From Membranipora membranacea (Eukaryota > Bryozoa > Gymnolaemata > Cheilostomatida > Membraniporidae): a DNA stretch of 64,000 nt. A program made the translations under genes and the position numbers. Below, piece after piece: positions 44,043-56,800 of this stretch. Under the pieces are notes generated by a model. That model made no database searches. It worked only from the letters and a program-made list of their open reading frames with translations, and was not told the origin of the DNA. The DNA lies in assembly GCA_914767715.1 (NCBI GenBank), contig OU612069.1, positions 19,961,387 through 20,025,386 of the forward strand, written 5' to 3'. Position 1 is the stretch's first letter. Every line of letters starts with the position of its first letter.

Positions 44043-45965
44043 AATGGATTGATTGTAATTGCTTAAAGTGTATTAATTTCACCTCAGTTTGATATTTTAA
44101 TACTAGTACAAACATGAAATTATTTGGGGTCAAATATACCTTTTTAGCCCTTCCTAGTGGCTGGAAATACTCTCAGAGCTTCTGCAGATGGGGCTCCGCC
44201 CCGTACCCCGTTGGGGGGCTCTCACCGCCCCCCAAACCCCCAGGTGGGTGACTCGGTGCTTCGCTCCCTCGAAGCACCACGTTTTGGTGCAGTATCGCAG
44301 TAAAATGGAATCTCCCTATTTTGTATTTAGATTACTTGGCAAGTATGATGAAGAGTGTCATGCTGAACAATAATCAAACTGGATTCAAGGTGTTTGAAAC
44401 ATCCAAACTTTGTTAGAAACTCACTTTGCATCAATTAATCAGGTCTAATCAATAACCTGCTGCTGCCAGTTAGATAAATGGGTGTCCATTAGATTTTGTA
44501 TCGCTCAAAGATAACTGATTGAGGCGTCAATCTAAGAATTGTCACTACTTGAGCAAAATATTTGCAAAACTAGTAGTCCAGTGGCAGCCGCCTCCTATCT
44601 TGTCACTTCCATTTACAATTTTGGGTGGATAAGGTTTGACAGTAACTGTTTGGGTAGAGTTTTCCATACTGATCTTAATGGTGATATTGTACCTTACCCT
44701 CAGTTGCACAATAGGCGGCTAATTGCCATAAATGCTGCCGGAAAAGGGAAAGTGATAAAAAATTTAGCATAATTATGGTTTTAAAACATCCGAAGCCTGA
44801 AAGAGCAGGTCATAAATAGCGGATCGACAAGTTATTAATGGGACTGCTGTCATAAATAGCTGAGCTGAGATGCAGCCAACAACAGTAGCAATACCCCCTT
44901 AATCACCTGTATATAACCATCATTAAAACAAAAGCGGACTTTCAAATTTGCTGGCGCCTTCAAAACTGGCTTCGAATGTTCTTAGACATCTGATCTTTTT
45001 ACTGTGACCTGGTATTGACCTACGATCACGTAACACAAAATGGTATGTGCTTTGAAGTTCCATTATAGTTTCTTCTAATATGTGTTATGTTTCCATGTCA
45101 GAACCCAATATCATCGACAGCCTCGTCATTCATATAGGTTTAGCTCAGTCCTCATAACAATGATACTCTATGCATACAGAGGGTAGAGAATTACATCATC
45201 AAGAAATTTAAAGGGTCAGTCCTATTAAAAAGTGGATATATTACCCCAGTAAAACAAATATTGTGAGTTCATAGGGCAAAACAAAAATAAAAAAATGAAA
45301 ATTGTTGAAAATAGCAAATAGTTTTTTTCTCAATTATTTTAACAAGGATCATAGTGGTCAGGGGGAGGCAATAAATCAATATGATCCACTATGATCCCAA
45401 TTTTTAGACTTTGCAGCAGTTCACAGGCTGCTTTATTTCATATGCCCTGTTGAATTTTCAGCCTGAGACCTTTAAAACCATACCAAACATGGCCTCGTAG
45501 GACTGTCACTTAAATAAACGAGAATGGATAACTCTGAGCTAAGATCTGTATTATGGTGAGCCTATTTTTGTTTGTATCGAGGAGAGTCAAAGTGCGACTG
45601 GCTCATGTTTTGGAAGAGGAGGATGAAGTAAAAGGACCAGGTATGGCGTGCAGATGTTATCAAGAAAATTAAATTTATTTCCGCCAGTCCTTATCCTTTC
45701 ACTCAATAATCTCACAAAGCTTCCTGTATATTTCTACTGTATTATTGCCTGTGCTGTGTAATGTCGTGGTTTATCTTGTTGGCTGCATTCATGATGGAGG
45801 TGATATGAACAGAATCATATAGTCGAGAGTCAGGCACAACGCCTAGAAGCTTAGCACTGCCGATTTTATAGATGAGCTGCCAAAAAGAACCGAACATTCC
45901 AGAGAGATAATTGTTTCGATTGCATCAAATTGCTTCAATCGCATTTTCACATTACATATTTACAG
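44043..45965. other. repeat-rich intergenic
   Basis: At 44180-44285 lies a GC-rich block of short palindromes (GGGGCTCCGCCCC, TGCTTCGCTCCCTCGAAGCA). At about 44450-44580 is a partial copy of foldback family A (CTGCTGCCAG, then TTTTGTATCGCTCAAAGATA). A small hairpin surrounds a GATCATAGTGG motif at 45346-45394. A possible short exon ending in GTATGG at about 45640 is too weak to call. Confidence 0.45.
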
Positions 45966-46196
45966 GTATACCAGAATGCACTAGCACAGCGTGTGAGATA
46001 CATGGTTGCCTAGCTGAAAACAGAGGAGATGAAACACTTTGCATCAGAGATAAAGGATTTAGTAGCGCCGACTGCAGTACCAATGTTGATGACTGCTGGA
46101 GAAATCAATGTGCGAACGGCAGCACAAGCACTGATGTTGTCGAGTCTTTCATTTGCATTATTATGTACACTTGAGTGGGCTGGTGTCATCTGCAGT
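45966..46196 (+). pseudogene. broken EGF-pair cassette exon
   Basis: After an acceptor (ATTACATATTTACAG) comes a phase-1 exon encoding GIPECTSTACEIHGCLAENR, then FSSADCSTNVDDCWRNQCAN and VESFICI. The cysteine spacing matches the two-EGF cassettes of the downstream gene. Near the end the frame hits TGA (46172-46174); one base out, the next words EWAGVICS would complete the domain, so a single-base frameshift has killed it. The first EGF also lacks the usual GGG loop. It lies 1.6 kb upstream of the gene's ATG, so it cannot be an internal exon of that gene. It may be the tail of a lost neighbour paralogue. Confidence 0.7.
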
Positions 46197-46349
46197 ATAA
46201 AACATTAGACAAAAGTACATAGCATTTGATGCTTAGGCAGGAAATCATATGCTGTCTCCCTCAGACTAGGCTATAGAACTATCACTTGTGTGTTTCACTC
46301 TTAAATGCTTCCTGAGAACATCCACTTACATATTTATATCAAAGCTTTG

Positions 46350-47335
46350 CTTATATATATATTTTTTTTTATTATCATGTTTTTATTGAGGTTTTCATAT
46401 GTGTAAGTATGTCATAAACAAAGGAAAATAACAACTTTTTGACCTCATTAACAAAACAAAAAGAAAGAAAAATATTTATAGATATGGACAGAAATGATAA
46501 TCAGTTGGGAGAAAAGTTTTTACTGTATGTGATTGATATATTTATTATTATGCCTTACTAAATGAAATGAATTGGTTTAAAAATCTTGTTTTACCATATT
46601 TGGTCCTATATTTTGGTTTAATTAATCTACGTCCTGACCGCAAGACTCTATTGTGCATTTTGCAGGAATTGATTAGTTTAAGGATGAAAAATAAGGTGTT
46701 CTTGCCTAGAGTGGCATTATTGACAAACCTATCAAAAGTTGCCCTCCTCCTGTCACCCAGAGTGGAAAGATTCAAAATCTCACGACCAGTTGAGATAGAA
46801 AAAAATGAGTTGGTACCAAGAATTATCCTGATGGCTCTGTTTTGACAAAGTTCTAACAAGTTAGAGTTGTAATCAGAAGTATTTAATAACAGATAAGAAC
46901 AATACTCCAAGATGTGAAGGATTGACAAATTTTCGAATTTTAGAAAGACAGAATAAAACTCTGTTAGATTTTAATACCAGGGATTCAACATAGGGTTTCA
47001 ATGACAGATGCTGGTCTAAGATCACGCCTAAGAGTTTAACTGAAGTTGCTGATTTGATTTGTACATTATTTGGAACAAGATTAGGTATCGTTTCAACCTT
47101 TCTGTTCGAAAATACACAAAACTTGGTTTTGACTAAATTTAGATTAAAACCATTGACAGAATACCAATGTGTTACCATTGTAACAAGAGATTCTGATTTT
47201 GATATTGCTTCATTTAGAGAATCGGATATCTCAAAAATTAAAGTATCATCAGCAAAGGCAAATGAATTCGAAAATTTATCGAATAAATCATTTATGGCAA
47301 AAATTGAACCTTGAGGAACACCACTTTTAATAAAC
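46350..47335 (-). mobile_element. LINE fragment with YADD-type motif, frameshifted
   Basis: Minus-strand reverse transcriptase pieces: SGVPQGSIF (about 47330-47303), FAFADDTLIF with FADD in place of YADD, SVNGFNLNLVKTKFCVFSNR, SVKLLGVILDQHLSLKPYVE, then a frame change near 46873-46928 and a C-terminal piece with ILEYCSYLLL and NRAIRIILG. Its 3' side (46350-46400) is T-rich on the plus strand, as for a tail. The 5' end is truncated at the GVPQGS motif. It is unrelated to the LINE at 23281 except at clade level. Confidence 0.8.
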
Positions 47336-47748
47336 TGAACTCATATTGTTCTGAATAAGTTGTAATAAGTGAACTCATATTGTTCTGAACATCGTTGGCA
47401 GTTAAAATCGACCAGAATTTTCATGTTGTACTTGTTTGTACAGCTTTTACAATAATCATTTTACTCTTATTTCTGGCAGTTGTTTTTGCTATCAGTACCA
47501 ACAATAATAAAGCAAAATGTAAACATATCAAGTTGATTTTCAGATGCCATTGCGTTTGAGTCTGAGCGACAAATCATAAGGCAAGCAACTATGTCATGTA
47601 TACTCATTGACCTATGATGTGTCGTTAAACAATTGACAAAGCGGTGTGAAGAGTGACTTTCAGTACTACTGTTTGGCTGTTTGTTGTGACTTCATACTAG
47701 TCTAGGCTTCCAATTCCAATAAAAAACTTGAAATCTCAATAAATCAGC
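47336..47748. promoter_or_regulatory. upstream region of the EGF gene
   Basis: This is the stretch between the LINE fragment and the ATG at 47749. It starts with a 19-base direct repeat (GAACTCATATTGTTCTGAA at about 47337 and 47371). The promoter should be in or just left of it, but I could not place a TATA box or start site. Any untranslated first exon is also unplaced. Confidence 0.3.
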
Positions 47749-47837
47749 ATGGAGGTGATGAGGCCGTACAAGATCTGCAAACTGGGAAATTTCAAGAGGA
47801 TGTGCTTGTTTATCTTGACCTTTGGGATACAATTTGG
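47749..47837 (+). CDS. EGF gene exon 1: start and signal sequence
   Basis: The ATG has a good context (ATCAGCATGG). It encodes a basic n-region (MRPYKICKLGNFKR) and then CLFILTFGIQF. It ends GG with a GTGAGT donor, phase 2. Two in-frame ATGs (residues 4 and 18) are alternatives, but the first keeps the longest n-region. Confidence 0.8.
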
Positions 47838-50800
47838 GTGAGTGCACTAAAGTTCAAATCGAAAGCATAATGCAGTTCTTGCATTTTATCTACATATCGG
47901 TTGAAAATGTAAGTGATCTAACCGACAATTTGGCAGCAATGGACTTCAAATCATTCAAGTCGTCTTAAATATCTGTATAAAAAGTCTTTTCTTATTCTTC
48001 TCTTTATGAATCTTCCTTGCGCTCCTCATCTGCTCAGTAAATGGATATCTGGCTGCTATTTACTTTGTTATTCAGGTATTTAGTTGGGCAGTCGGCGGAC
48101 GGGGACATGAACTTCAAATTTAAATCAATTGAATTTGTTGAGGGAGTGGATTTGATACCATGGACTGATTTGGAGAAGGTTACCTCGAGTGGCATTGTGG
48201 TGATTATAATTTTCTTATTTTTTCACACTGCCTAATGATACATCTAATCAAATCTAAGCACATTATAAAGCACTTCTTATTGATGGTGCCTCTATCCCTA
48301 AAAATTTGTGAGGAATATTAAATATCTAGATGTCCTTCCAATAAATTTTAGACTTTCTCAATTGCCAGTTCATTGGTCTAAAGCACTTGACCTCAACGCG
48401 AACCAAAATCAGACTGTTGGTTGTCGAACTTTTGATACCCTGTATGCAGATTTCGCCTCAGCATGCATATTAAAGCTTAAAAAAACAGATGCTACCTGAA
48501 TGACAGTTATGTGCTAAGCCAGCAACACATCAGCGCTACAAGTGTTATCTATTTTGCATCCTTGCTACCTGTTACCTTGCTCCTTGTTACCCTCAATTCA
48601 GGCATGTATAAACAATTCAATTTTCATTTACAGATTGACCAGCAAAATAAGAACCATTTGCTAATCGCCATGATAGGAGAGGAAGGTGGATGCATTTTTT
48701 CCTTACCAATCAATGCACTGACAAGACCAGCAATGAAAGAGACATGTGAGTGATGTTTGATGGGACAACAGTAAAATATAGATGTTTTTCATCACTGGAT
48801 GGTGAAACATTATCTTGTACTCAACAAAAATGTACATAATGATGGCAAAAATTTTAACACCTAGATCCTTGTATTTCTGTCATCAATAATGGTTATAGGG
48901 CACTGGTTCCCTTCAATATGATATAGAATGTAACACTGCACTGACCTATAGTGCTACACAGATGGATGGTATACATGGAAATTCATGAAGTTTGTAGAAT
49001 AGCTCAAGATTAATTTCCTAAGCTTTCTTTATCGCTATCATGAAAGCTATTATCACAACAGCCAATACTTTCATCAGACTGAAATAATGTGACATTGTGA
49101 CAACTCATGTGACCTGCAGGGAGCCATCAAAGCGAGTAAATCTCAGAAAGTTATGGCATCCATCATCAAAACTTTACAAGCTTGAGACATTGATGGATAT
49201 GTTGCTAAAGCAAGAAGGTCATTGACCAATTAGCCCATAAGTTATTAGTGAAAAACCATGCAGAGAAGCATGATGGTTCTACAGTAAGGATCATATGAAC
49301 CTGTTTAGCCTCCAATATCAGTAATTTGTATTCAAATGGAGGAAGTTTAGAAAGTTTACTTCCAACATTTATCATTTTATGGCCATGCATAGCCAATTAA
49401 TTTATTAATTATGTTTCTCTCATGTTTAGAAATTCAATGAAGTTGGCTTGGAAACTCTAGTTATGTGATACTACTGACGGGATAGGCGAGTTAAGGCATG
49501 ATATCACATCAGCAAGCCAATGAAAATGGTCAAAGTTTTTCCATGTTGTATCTGATGCAGTTTAGCAGGTCATTCAATATCACTTTGACTATAGTGGATA
49601 GACTGAGAAAAAAACTTGACAAGGGAAAATTAAACTTTTCCTTGAGAAAATGAATTTCAGGTATAAAATGGTCCTTACCAAAATCTAAGTTAGGGTGCTT
49701 CACTCTTCACATTCAATTTTAAATTCTAATAATGATAGGTAAATTCGCGACCTTGGTATATATATTAAATAATCAATAAATAATCAATGGAAATCCCATT
49801 TTCATTGGGAAATCCAACTTGAATTCAAGTTGTCTCCCTATTACCAACGAGGAGATAATTCTAAGTTTCATGACATGAAACTTAGAATTATCTCCTCATT
49901 GGTGATATGGAGACAACTTGAATTCAAGTTGGATTCAGTTGGATTTTCCAATGAAAATGGGATTTCCATTGATTATTTATTGATTATTTAATATATATAC
50001 CAAGGTCGCGAATTTACCTGATATGTGGTGTAATAGGTAAATTCGCGCCCTTGGTATCTATATTAAATAATCAATAAATAATCAATGGAAATCCCATTTT
50101 CATCGGGAAATCCAACTGAATCCAACTTGAATTCAATGTGGAGATAATTCTAAGTTTCATGTCATGAAACTCAGAATTATCTCCTCATTGGTAATAGGGA
50201 GACAACTTGAATTCAAGTTGGATTCAGTTGGATTTCCCCATGAAAATGGGATTTCCATTGATTATTAATTGTTTATTTAAAATAGATACCAAGGGCGCGA
50301 ATTTACCTAATATGTCAAAGTCACCTTCAATTATACCATCAAGAAAGGATGCTAATTATAATTATGGTGGAGTACAAGGGTGTCAACACAGAAGCAACTT
50401 TCATGGAATTTGCACAAGCTTTTGCAATGTGTATTCTTGTAATACCCGTCAATTTTTCAATGACCTATGTTCAATTTTCAGATGTTGCAGGGGAATGTGT
50501 TCGTCGTATCCAGTCAGACGCCGTGAGAGCTCCGGCGAGAAAAAAAAGGCAAAACCAAGGAGCTATTGATGGTCCAACAGATACAGATCAACATTATGCA
50601 ACACTGGTGGTGCCAGAAAACCTGAACAGTCTTAGTAACGGAGATATTCTATTCACAGACAGTGGTACATGTGTAAGAAGAATCAGAGACAAATCTGTCC
50701 TCACCTTGTTTGGTGAGTGGACCATGTATGCCAATATCATTTATATCACACAGAGAGACAATGTTACCAATGGTATGGAATCACATGATCTCACAATGAG

Positions 50801-53800
50801 CCACCAATAGGAATCAGCGGGTGGATTGCAACATGGGACATTTAGCGTGTTGTTTAGCTTATTTGCAAATTAAAAAAATGATTACCCCTGCCTGTTATAA
50901 CTATAACATCAGCTTGTCATGGGGTAGACAGAGACAAAGTATGCCCCCTCTCGTGATCAAGTAATGTAAAAGTATCCACTCATATGCAGTGAAATAGAAA
51001 TGATTTGTCTACGTCATAGCTGGCTAGGCTGGCTAGGCCTGCTAGGCTAGGCTGCATATTCTGAATTCCATATAGGACCAGACAAGACAATACCAGACTA
51101 GCCTAGCTTATCCCAGGCCAGGTTAGGCTGGCTTAGCTAGGTATTTCTGGAAATACGTCTGGCTTATTCATTTCATTAGTGGCTACATCTTTTGATTGAC
51201 AGGTGACTGTAGTATGGAAAGTGCAGCTCTTGACATCGGTGGTGAAACTATAATCACAAGTTTTTTGTACATTGAAGAGAAGCTTTTGATGGTTTTTGCA
51301 GTTCTCAATGCGGTCAGTGACATATCGATAAATGATATTCATTTGTGTGTTGAGGACAGCAAGCAGATTAATCTAATTTTTTTTTTCATCATGAATGCTA
51401 TAATACATCAAGAATTTGGATGAACTTTGGTATCAAGCCTGAAATAATTACACATCGTGATTTTTACGCGTGTGTTTCAGTGAAAATCTTTTACTCAACA
51501 TCCTTTAACACATAGGGAGTATTTGTGAGTGGTCCGGGTAATACTAAGAGAACGAGGAAGATACTGGCTTTGAACGCCATCCACGGGAATCTGGCAGACC
51601 CAACATTCACATTAAGTAATTTAGCACGAGGTGACGGTTTAACTGTATGGCACAAGGTGGAAAGTGGTAAGTATTCTTCAGTACGATGATGGTATGGTAT
51701 GGTTATAAGAAACATCAATGTATGCAGGAATTTAATTTTTATTAGTAGCTGCCAAGAAATGCTTGAGCGAATGTTTTATGAACAAGAAGTATTTGAGATA
51801 CTGTTAAAGCTCAATTCATTTAACCTAAGCTTGCCTGTAAGTGCATGTATTTAAAATCAGACGGCCACTGCAAAGGGTGAAAAAAAACACTCCTCAGAAT
51901 TGTTACTCCTGTCTATCAATTAAATTTTGAATTTCAAACGGTAGACAAATACAGTGAGTTATCACATTAAGCACTAATGTATGAAGAAGTTTTGGGCAGC
52001 TGGAATAATGTTGAGAACCACACTTTCCTAGAAAAAGTGCAGGATTTGCAGGATGAGAAGTTTACCATTTCTTATCTCCTTAATAGACTACCAGATAACT
52101 AGCTAGCTAGCTGAAATTAGTGCTAGCTAAACTTAAATCGACCTAACACTCTTCCATAGTGTTTACAAAACAAATTGTATATAACAATAGCCATACTGGC
52201 AAGGTCGTATTAATAATTTTAGTCTTTTCTTACAGGGTTTAATATGTATAATTTCACTGATGTATATGGTTCTCAGGGTGAGCTGACCTTTGGGGACGAC
52301 GGCAATGGGAAACACGTAATGAGGTATGTTTGCAAGCATTGATAATCATCAGAATACAAAAACCGACATTGAAATGTCAAAATTATGGAAAAAGTAGTGA
52401 AACAACGTGAAAATTGGCAATGACAAAAGAAAATTTGTTCGCATCTAGGATTGCAGTTTTAATTCCCACTAACACAGATAGTCTAATCACTTTTTGGTCA
52501 ATTAGCATGCCAGAGTACAATATTATTATCAGGATAGAAGGTCCCATTGACAGTTTTATGAACTGCCCAATCTCCTGGTGATTACCGGCAGATCCAGCCT
52601 CCATATCTTATTGTTTGTATTATAAGGGAAAGTCAATGCCAGGTGAGCCAAATTGCATTTTGAGTTTTATAGCGTCAATTGACCTTGCATTGGTTCTCAA
52701 TGAAACTGTGAGTCAGACAAGACCCTACATATTTGCACAGCAACTCATGTATACATCTGCCGCTACTAGAAGCATTTACAACATTCAGGAATCATGTATT
52801 CAGCAACATACCTAGGTCTAAGTCGTCATTGCCGAGAGGGTTACCCTGGTAGAGAACAGGTACAAGGACCCCAGGGTATTCAAGCCGCACCATCTACCCT
52901 TGCCCGCCGGAATTCTGGCTACTCTTTTTATCAAAGAGGCAATGGGGGATATTTTTACTGCGTGTGGGGTGTGCAAACATACATTGCATCGGTTTTCAAA
53001 CTTGGTAAACAGGTTTAGTATGATATGGCATGTTGATTGGCAAGGAATAAAATTGCGTTTTAAAAATTAAAAATATTAGCAATAATTTAAAACAGGTGTG
53101 CTCTGCATGATCTCACCTGACGTAAACATGAATCGGAGTCTTTTTTCCTTTGTATGAGAAGGATGAATTTCAAAAATCTTGTTAATCAACAGACGCTACA
53201 ATAATCTTTCTACTACCAATGTAGCTACTCAGATGATGATGCTAAGGTAGATACTGAAGCTAAGTTTCAGGGTACAGTTAGCGTTGGCTTCCTCCCTCAA
53301 GGCCATGGTATGGCAGTCAATCCCTACTTCAAGGAGATAGTGCTGGTCTCAGAGGGTATCAGCATGTCCGATCCTAAGCATCATCTTTACACAGCAAACC
53401 TTAAAACTGGGCGTGAGTTTCAGTTTCATACTCGAATACCGCACCACTTGTTTCATTCAGTTGTGGGTAATCAAAATCGTAAAAGGATGGAGAATATTTC
53501 GATCAGCGATAGTCTCACTTGACTTTACTTATACTACAAAAGCTCTGAAAATCTATGTTCAATGCGCCAAAAGAAGAATTGCTGCATCCAAATCATATTC
53601 ATACCACTTACCAATACCATGCCTGGGCCTTGTTATTGTTGATCAGTGAATATGTGTCTACTACATGGTGTAATAGTTCACAATATTTGTTGAATATTAG
53701 GCTAACATTCTATGTGAATGATGACCATTAAATTTTTGAGGTTGCCAAGTAATGTTATAACTTGTTAAAAAACTATTTGAGGTTACGCTCATACTTGGGC

Positions 53801-56800
53801 CCCACTGCTGGCCAGCCTGAAAAGCTATACTAATTCATTTACTAAATCATCCATCCATCAATTCATCGCAGTCCTGTTCTTCTCTCTGCATAAACCTAAA
53901 TCATTGTGACCTCATTGGAGCCTTTCTTTAGTATTTGTCGGCATGATGCATACATTATAGATATCAAGCAGAAAACCTCACTACTTGAGTCAACCCCCAT
54001 GATGAACTTGACTAGAATTTGCCATCTGATATTTTCAGAGAGGGAGAGTGCTTGTGTTCCGGGAGAGGGTGAAGGGATGAGTGTAGTGGATGGAGAACCA
54101 TGGTGTTTTCTTAATGGTACAATTTCTCCAGTATGGGTAGCAGATGACATGGCCTTGGCTTACTCCAATACAAGAGACACATTTGTCCGACTTCATTACG
54201 GTATGGTTGACTAATAGAAAATGTGTTAGCTTGGATCTGACCGGGGGTTTTTCAATTAGAATGAGCGATGCTCTACTAAAGCAAATATCATTTTCATATT
54301 GCTCAAAATTATCACCCTCTTGGTATTTCAATTGGACACAATAAGTCGCTCACATAAATAGAGCGATTTCTGAGAAAGACCCTAACAAGAGTGAGAGATC
54401 ATATTGTAATTTTTGTCGTTTTTAATTGAAAGACCCCCCCCCCCCCCAGGCTGTTGGGTTGCACCAGCCAATCACAGCCTGCATAGTCGATACTGGACTA
54501 CTGATATGCTTGTTTGTTTATTTGCTGTGTATTTCATAATTTAATGCAGTAACCTCCGGTGAACATGAGGCAGTCCTTTGATTTAGCAATCTGCAACTAA
54601 TCCATTTACAAAAAAAATTCATCTTTGTACTGAATGAGGCAAGAATATTAGGTCCGAAAAGAAACCAAAAAAAAATATTACTTTGATCTGTGAGACAAAG
54701 TGTATTGTAATAGAAGTGTTCCATGCCCATTATAAGCAGCATTCCTGAGAGCATTGTGTATAGTTTCTTATCAGTAATATTGATGATGTAGAGAAATGCT
54801 GTATGTGATAAAGGCATCAATATAACATGCACAATATAAATATGTTTGATGGAAAATTTGGTGATACAGCTGCTTTTACTTTTCCGTCTACAACGATCTT
54901 TGTGTGCTTCGAACCAAGTACACGCCATAAGCCAAAGCCATAAACCATTAAAGGCATATTCATTTCAAATTCTCAGATATTGAAAGAGAGGAATGCAGAA
55001 AGAATCCATGTCTAAATGGAGGTACATGTCATGAAGGTTACAAGAACTACACGTGCAATTGTCCTCTACTGTTTACTGGTAAACACTGTGCTGAAGGTAA
55101 GAACTCATCTTGTGAGTTATGTTCAACCGTCAGAGGATAGGTAACAAATGCACATTGATCAAGTGATATACTTTTGAATGTATATCTCTGGTGGTTAGAG
55201 TATTGATTAAGTAGCCCAACAACCAACAGACGAGTATAGTTTTATTTCTAGAAATCAGGACAGGGATGCATGCGCTACTAAGAGTAGAAATTGAAAAATA
55301 GATACACTCTTTTTAGTATTGTAGCAATATAAGTCTGCACCAACATTAGAGTGTAAAGATATCATAGTCCGCCTTGTCAAAGCATATTGGACCCACAATA
55401 TTCTGCTGCTTTCACAACAAAGCAAGATGAAATAGCCGATATGTATAGTAGACGTTATGCTTCATATTATACCTGAATAGATGCAAAGGTCAACTGCATC
55501 ACTCTTATCACCTTTCCCTTCCCTTCCCTTCCCCAATTCCTTCTTTTTCCTTCCCTGATCCCTTCCTTGATCCCTTCCCTTCCCTTCCAACTCAACCCCC
55601 GTCCTGCCCTCCCTTATAGAGGACATTCATATTTTCTGGCTCAAAAAACTCATTTTACATTGATTGTTATCGTGTGGCTGTTCCAGCTTGTATGTTTGGA
55701 CATGTCACTGAGCAATACTCACCACTTTTCCAGCATTCTATGATACAAACATGTAAAGAACATTTTGATAATGATTTTTCAGAGGTTTGGGAGTGTACAA
55801 ACCTGACTTGTTCTGGACATGGTAGATGTTTTGACAAAGTGGGACCAGGGACTGCCTGCAGGTGTGATAGAGGCTGGTACGGCAGCATTTGTGACAAAAA
55901 TGTGGATGATTGTGTGAAGGATCCTTGTGGCAATGGGGGTACCTGTCTGGATGGGGACAATAGTTTTACCTGTATATGTACTGCCATATGGACCGGGAGA
56001 TTCTGCGAAGATGGTATGTAATGAAAACCATTACAGCAATCTATAAATTCAAGAAACTGTCCATGAAAAATATGACAAAGATTGTACAGCTTGTCAAAAA
56101 AGAAACAGTACTAGACTAAGAACCTAGTAGGAGACAGATTTCATAATTGTTGGAGCAGAAAGATGATTGATAATAATGCTTTTAATATTTTAATATTGCA
56201 GGGAAATCATGCTATAAGCTGGCCAAAGACCAAATATAATGCTCAATAATGATATATTTAGTTATTTTTTCCCTTTAAGATATAACAGAGTGCAATGAAA
56301 CAGCCTGTGCAAATAATGGAACATGTAAAGATATCGTCGGAGGAGGAATAAAGTGCTTCTGCCCTCGAGGGTTTAATGGTTCAGAGTGTGAGACTAACAT
56401 TGATGACTGTGACTCCAATCCATGTATTCACGGAGGAGAATGTATTGATGGAGTGGGTAAATTCACATGTGAATGCCCTGTTGAATCTCCCTGGACAGGG
56501 GAGCTGTGTCATGAAGGTAGGGATGGCTGTAAGACTTGCAAAACAAACAGGAAGTGTTGCTACTTATCGCCTGATGCTTGCCGAAGCTTGAAACTTTTGA
56601 TGTGTACAATCCATAGAGTTTTCGCCTGATGCTCTCCGTGTGATTTTGTGCAATGGAAAGTTTCCTGATATCCTATGTTCTCTTTGCTTTCCTACACAGA
56701 CATACCTGAGTGTGTATCTGATACCTGCAGTAACAATGGACTATGCAGAGAGAAGTTGGGAGGAGGTACAATTTGTCGCTGTAATGCTGGATGGACTAGC

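Larger units (their letters stand above)
48746..50481 (+). other. EGF gene intron 3, with a MITE pair
   Basis: A 1.7-kb intron. Its 3' half holds two palindromic MITEs (49737-50019 and 50035-50308), the second only 173 bases from the acceptor of exon 4. Confidence 0.85.

Noticed and set aside
48041-48235. 64-codon frame with its own ATG and hydrophobic start as an alternative beginning of the EGF gene
   Set aside because: The first 12 codons are intron sequence before a good acceptor at 48075. The exon at 47749 supplies a proper start and phase, and a signal sequence that continues into exon 2.
50349-50481. Frame upstream of exon 4 as coding
   Set aside because: The frame stays open across the intron end by chance. 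The acceptor at 50481 and phase 1 from exon 3 fix the exon start at 50482.
52794-53018. 74-codon plus frame inside intron 7 as an extra exon
   Set aside because: Exons 7 and 8 join in phase (AG plus C) without it, and no matching acceptor and donor pair keeps the frame.
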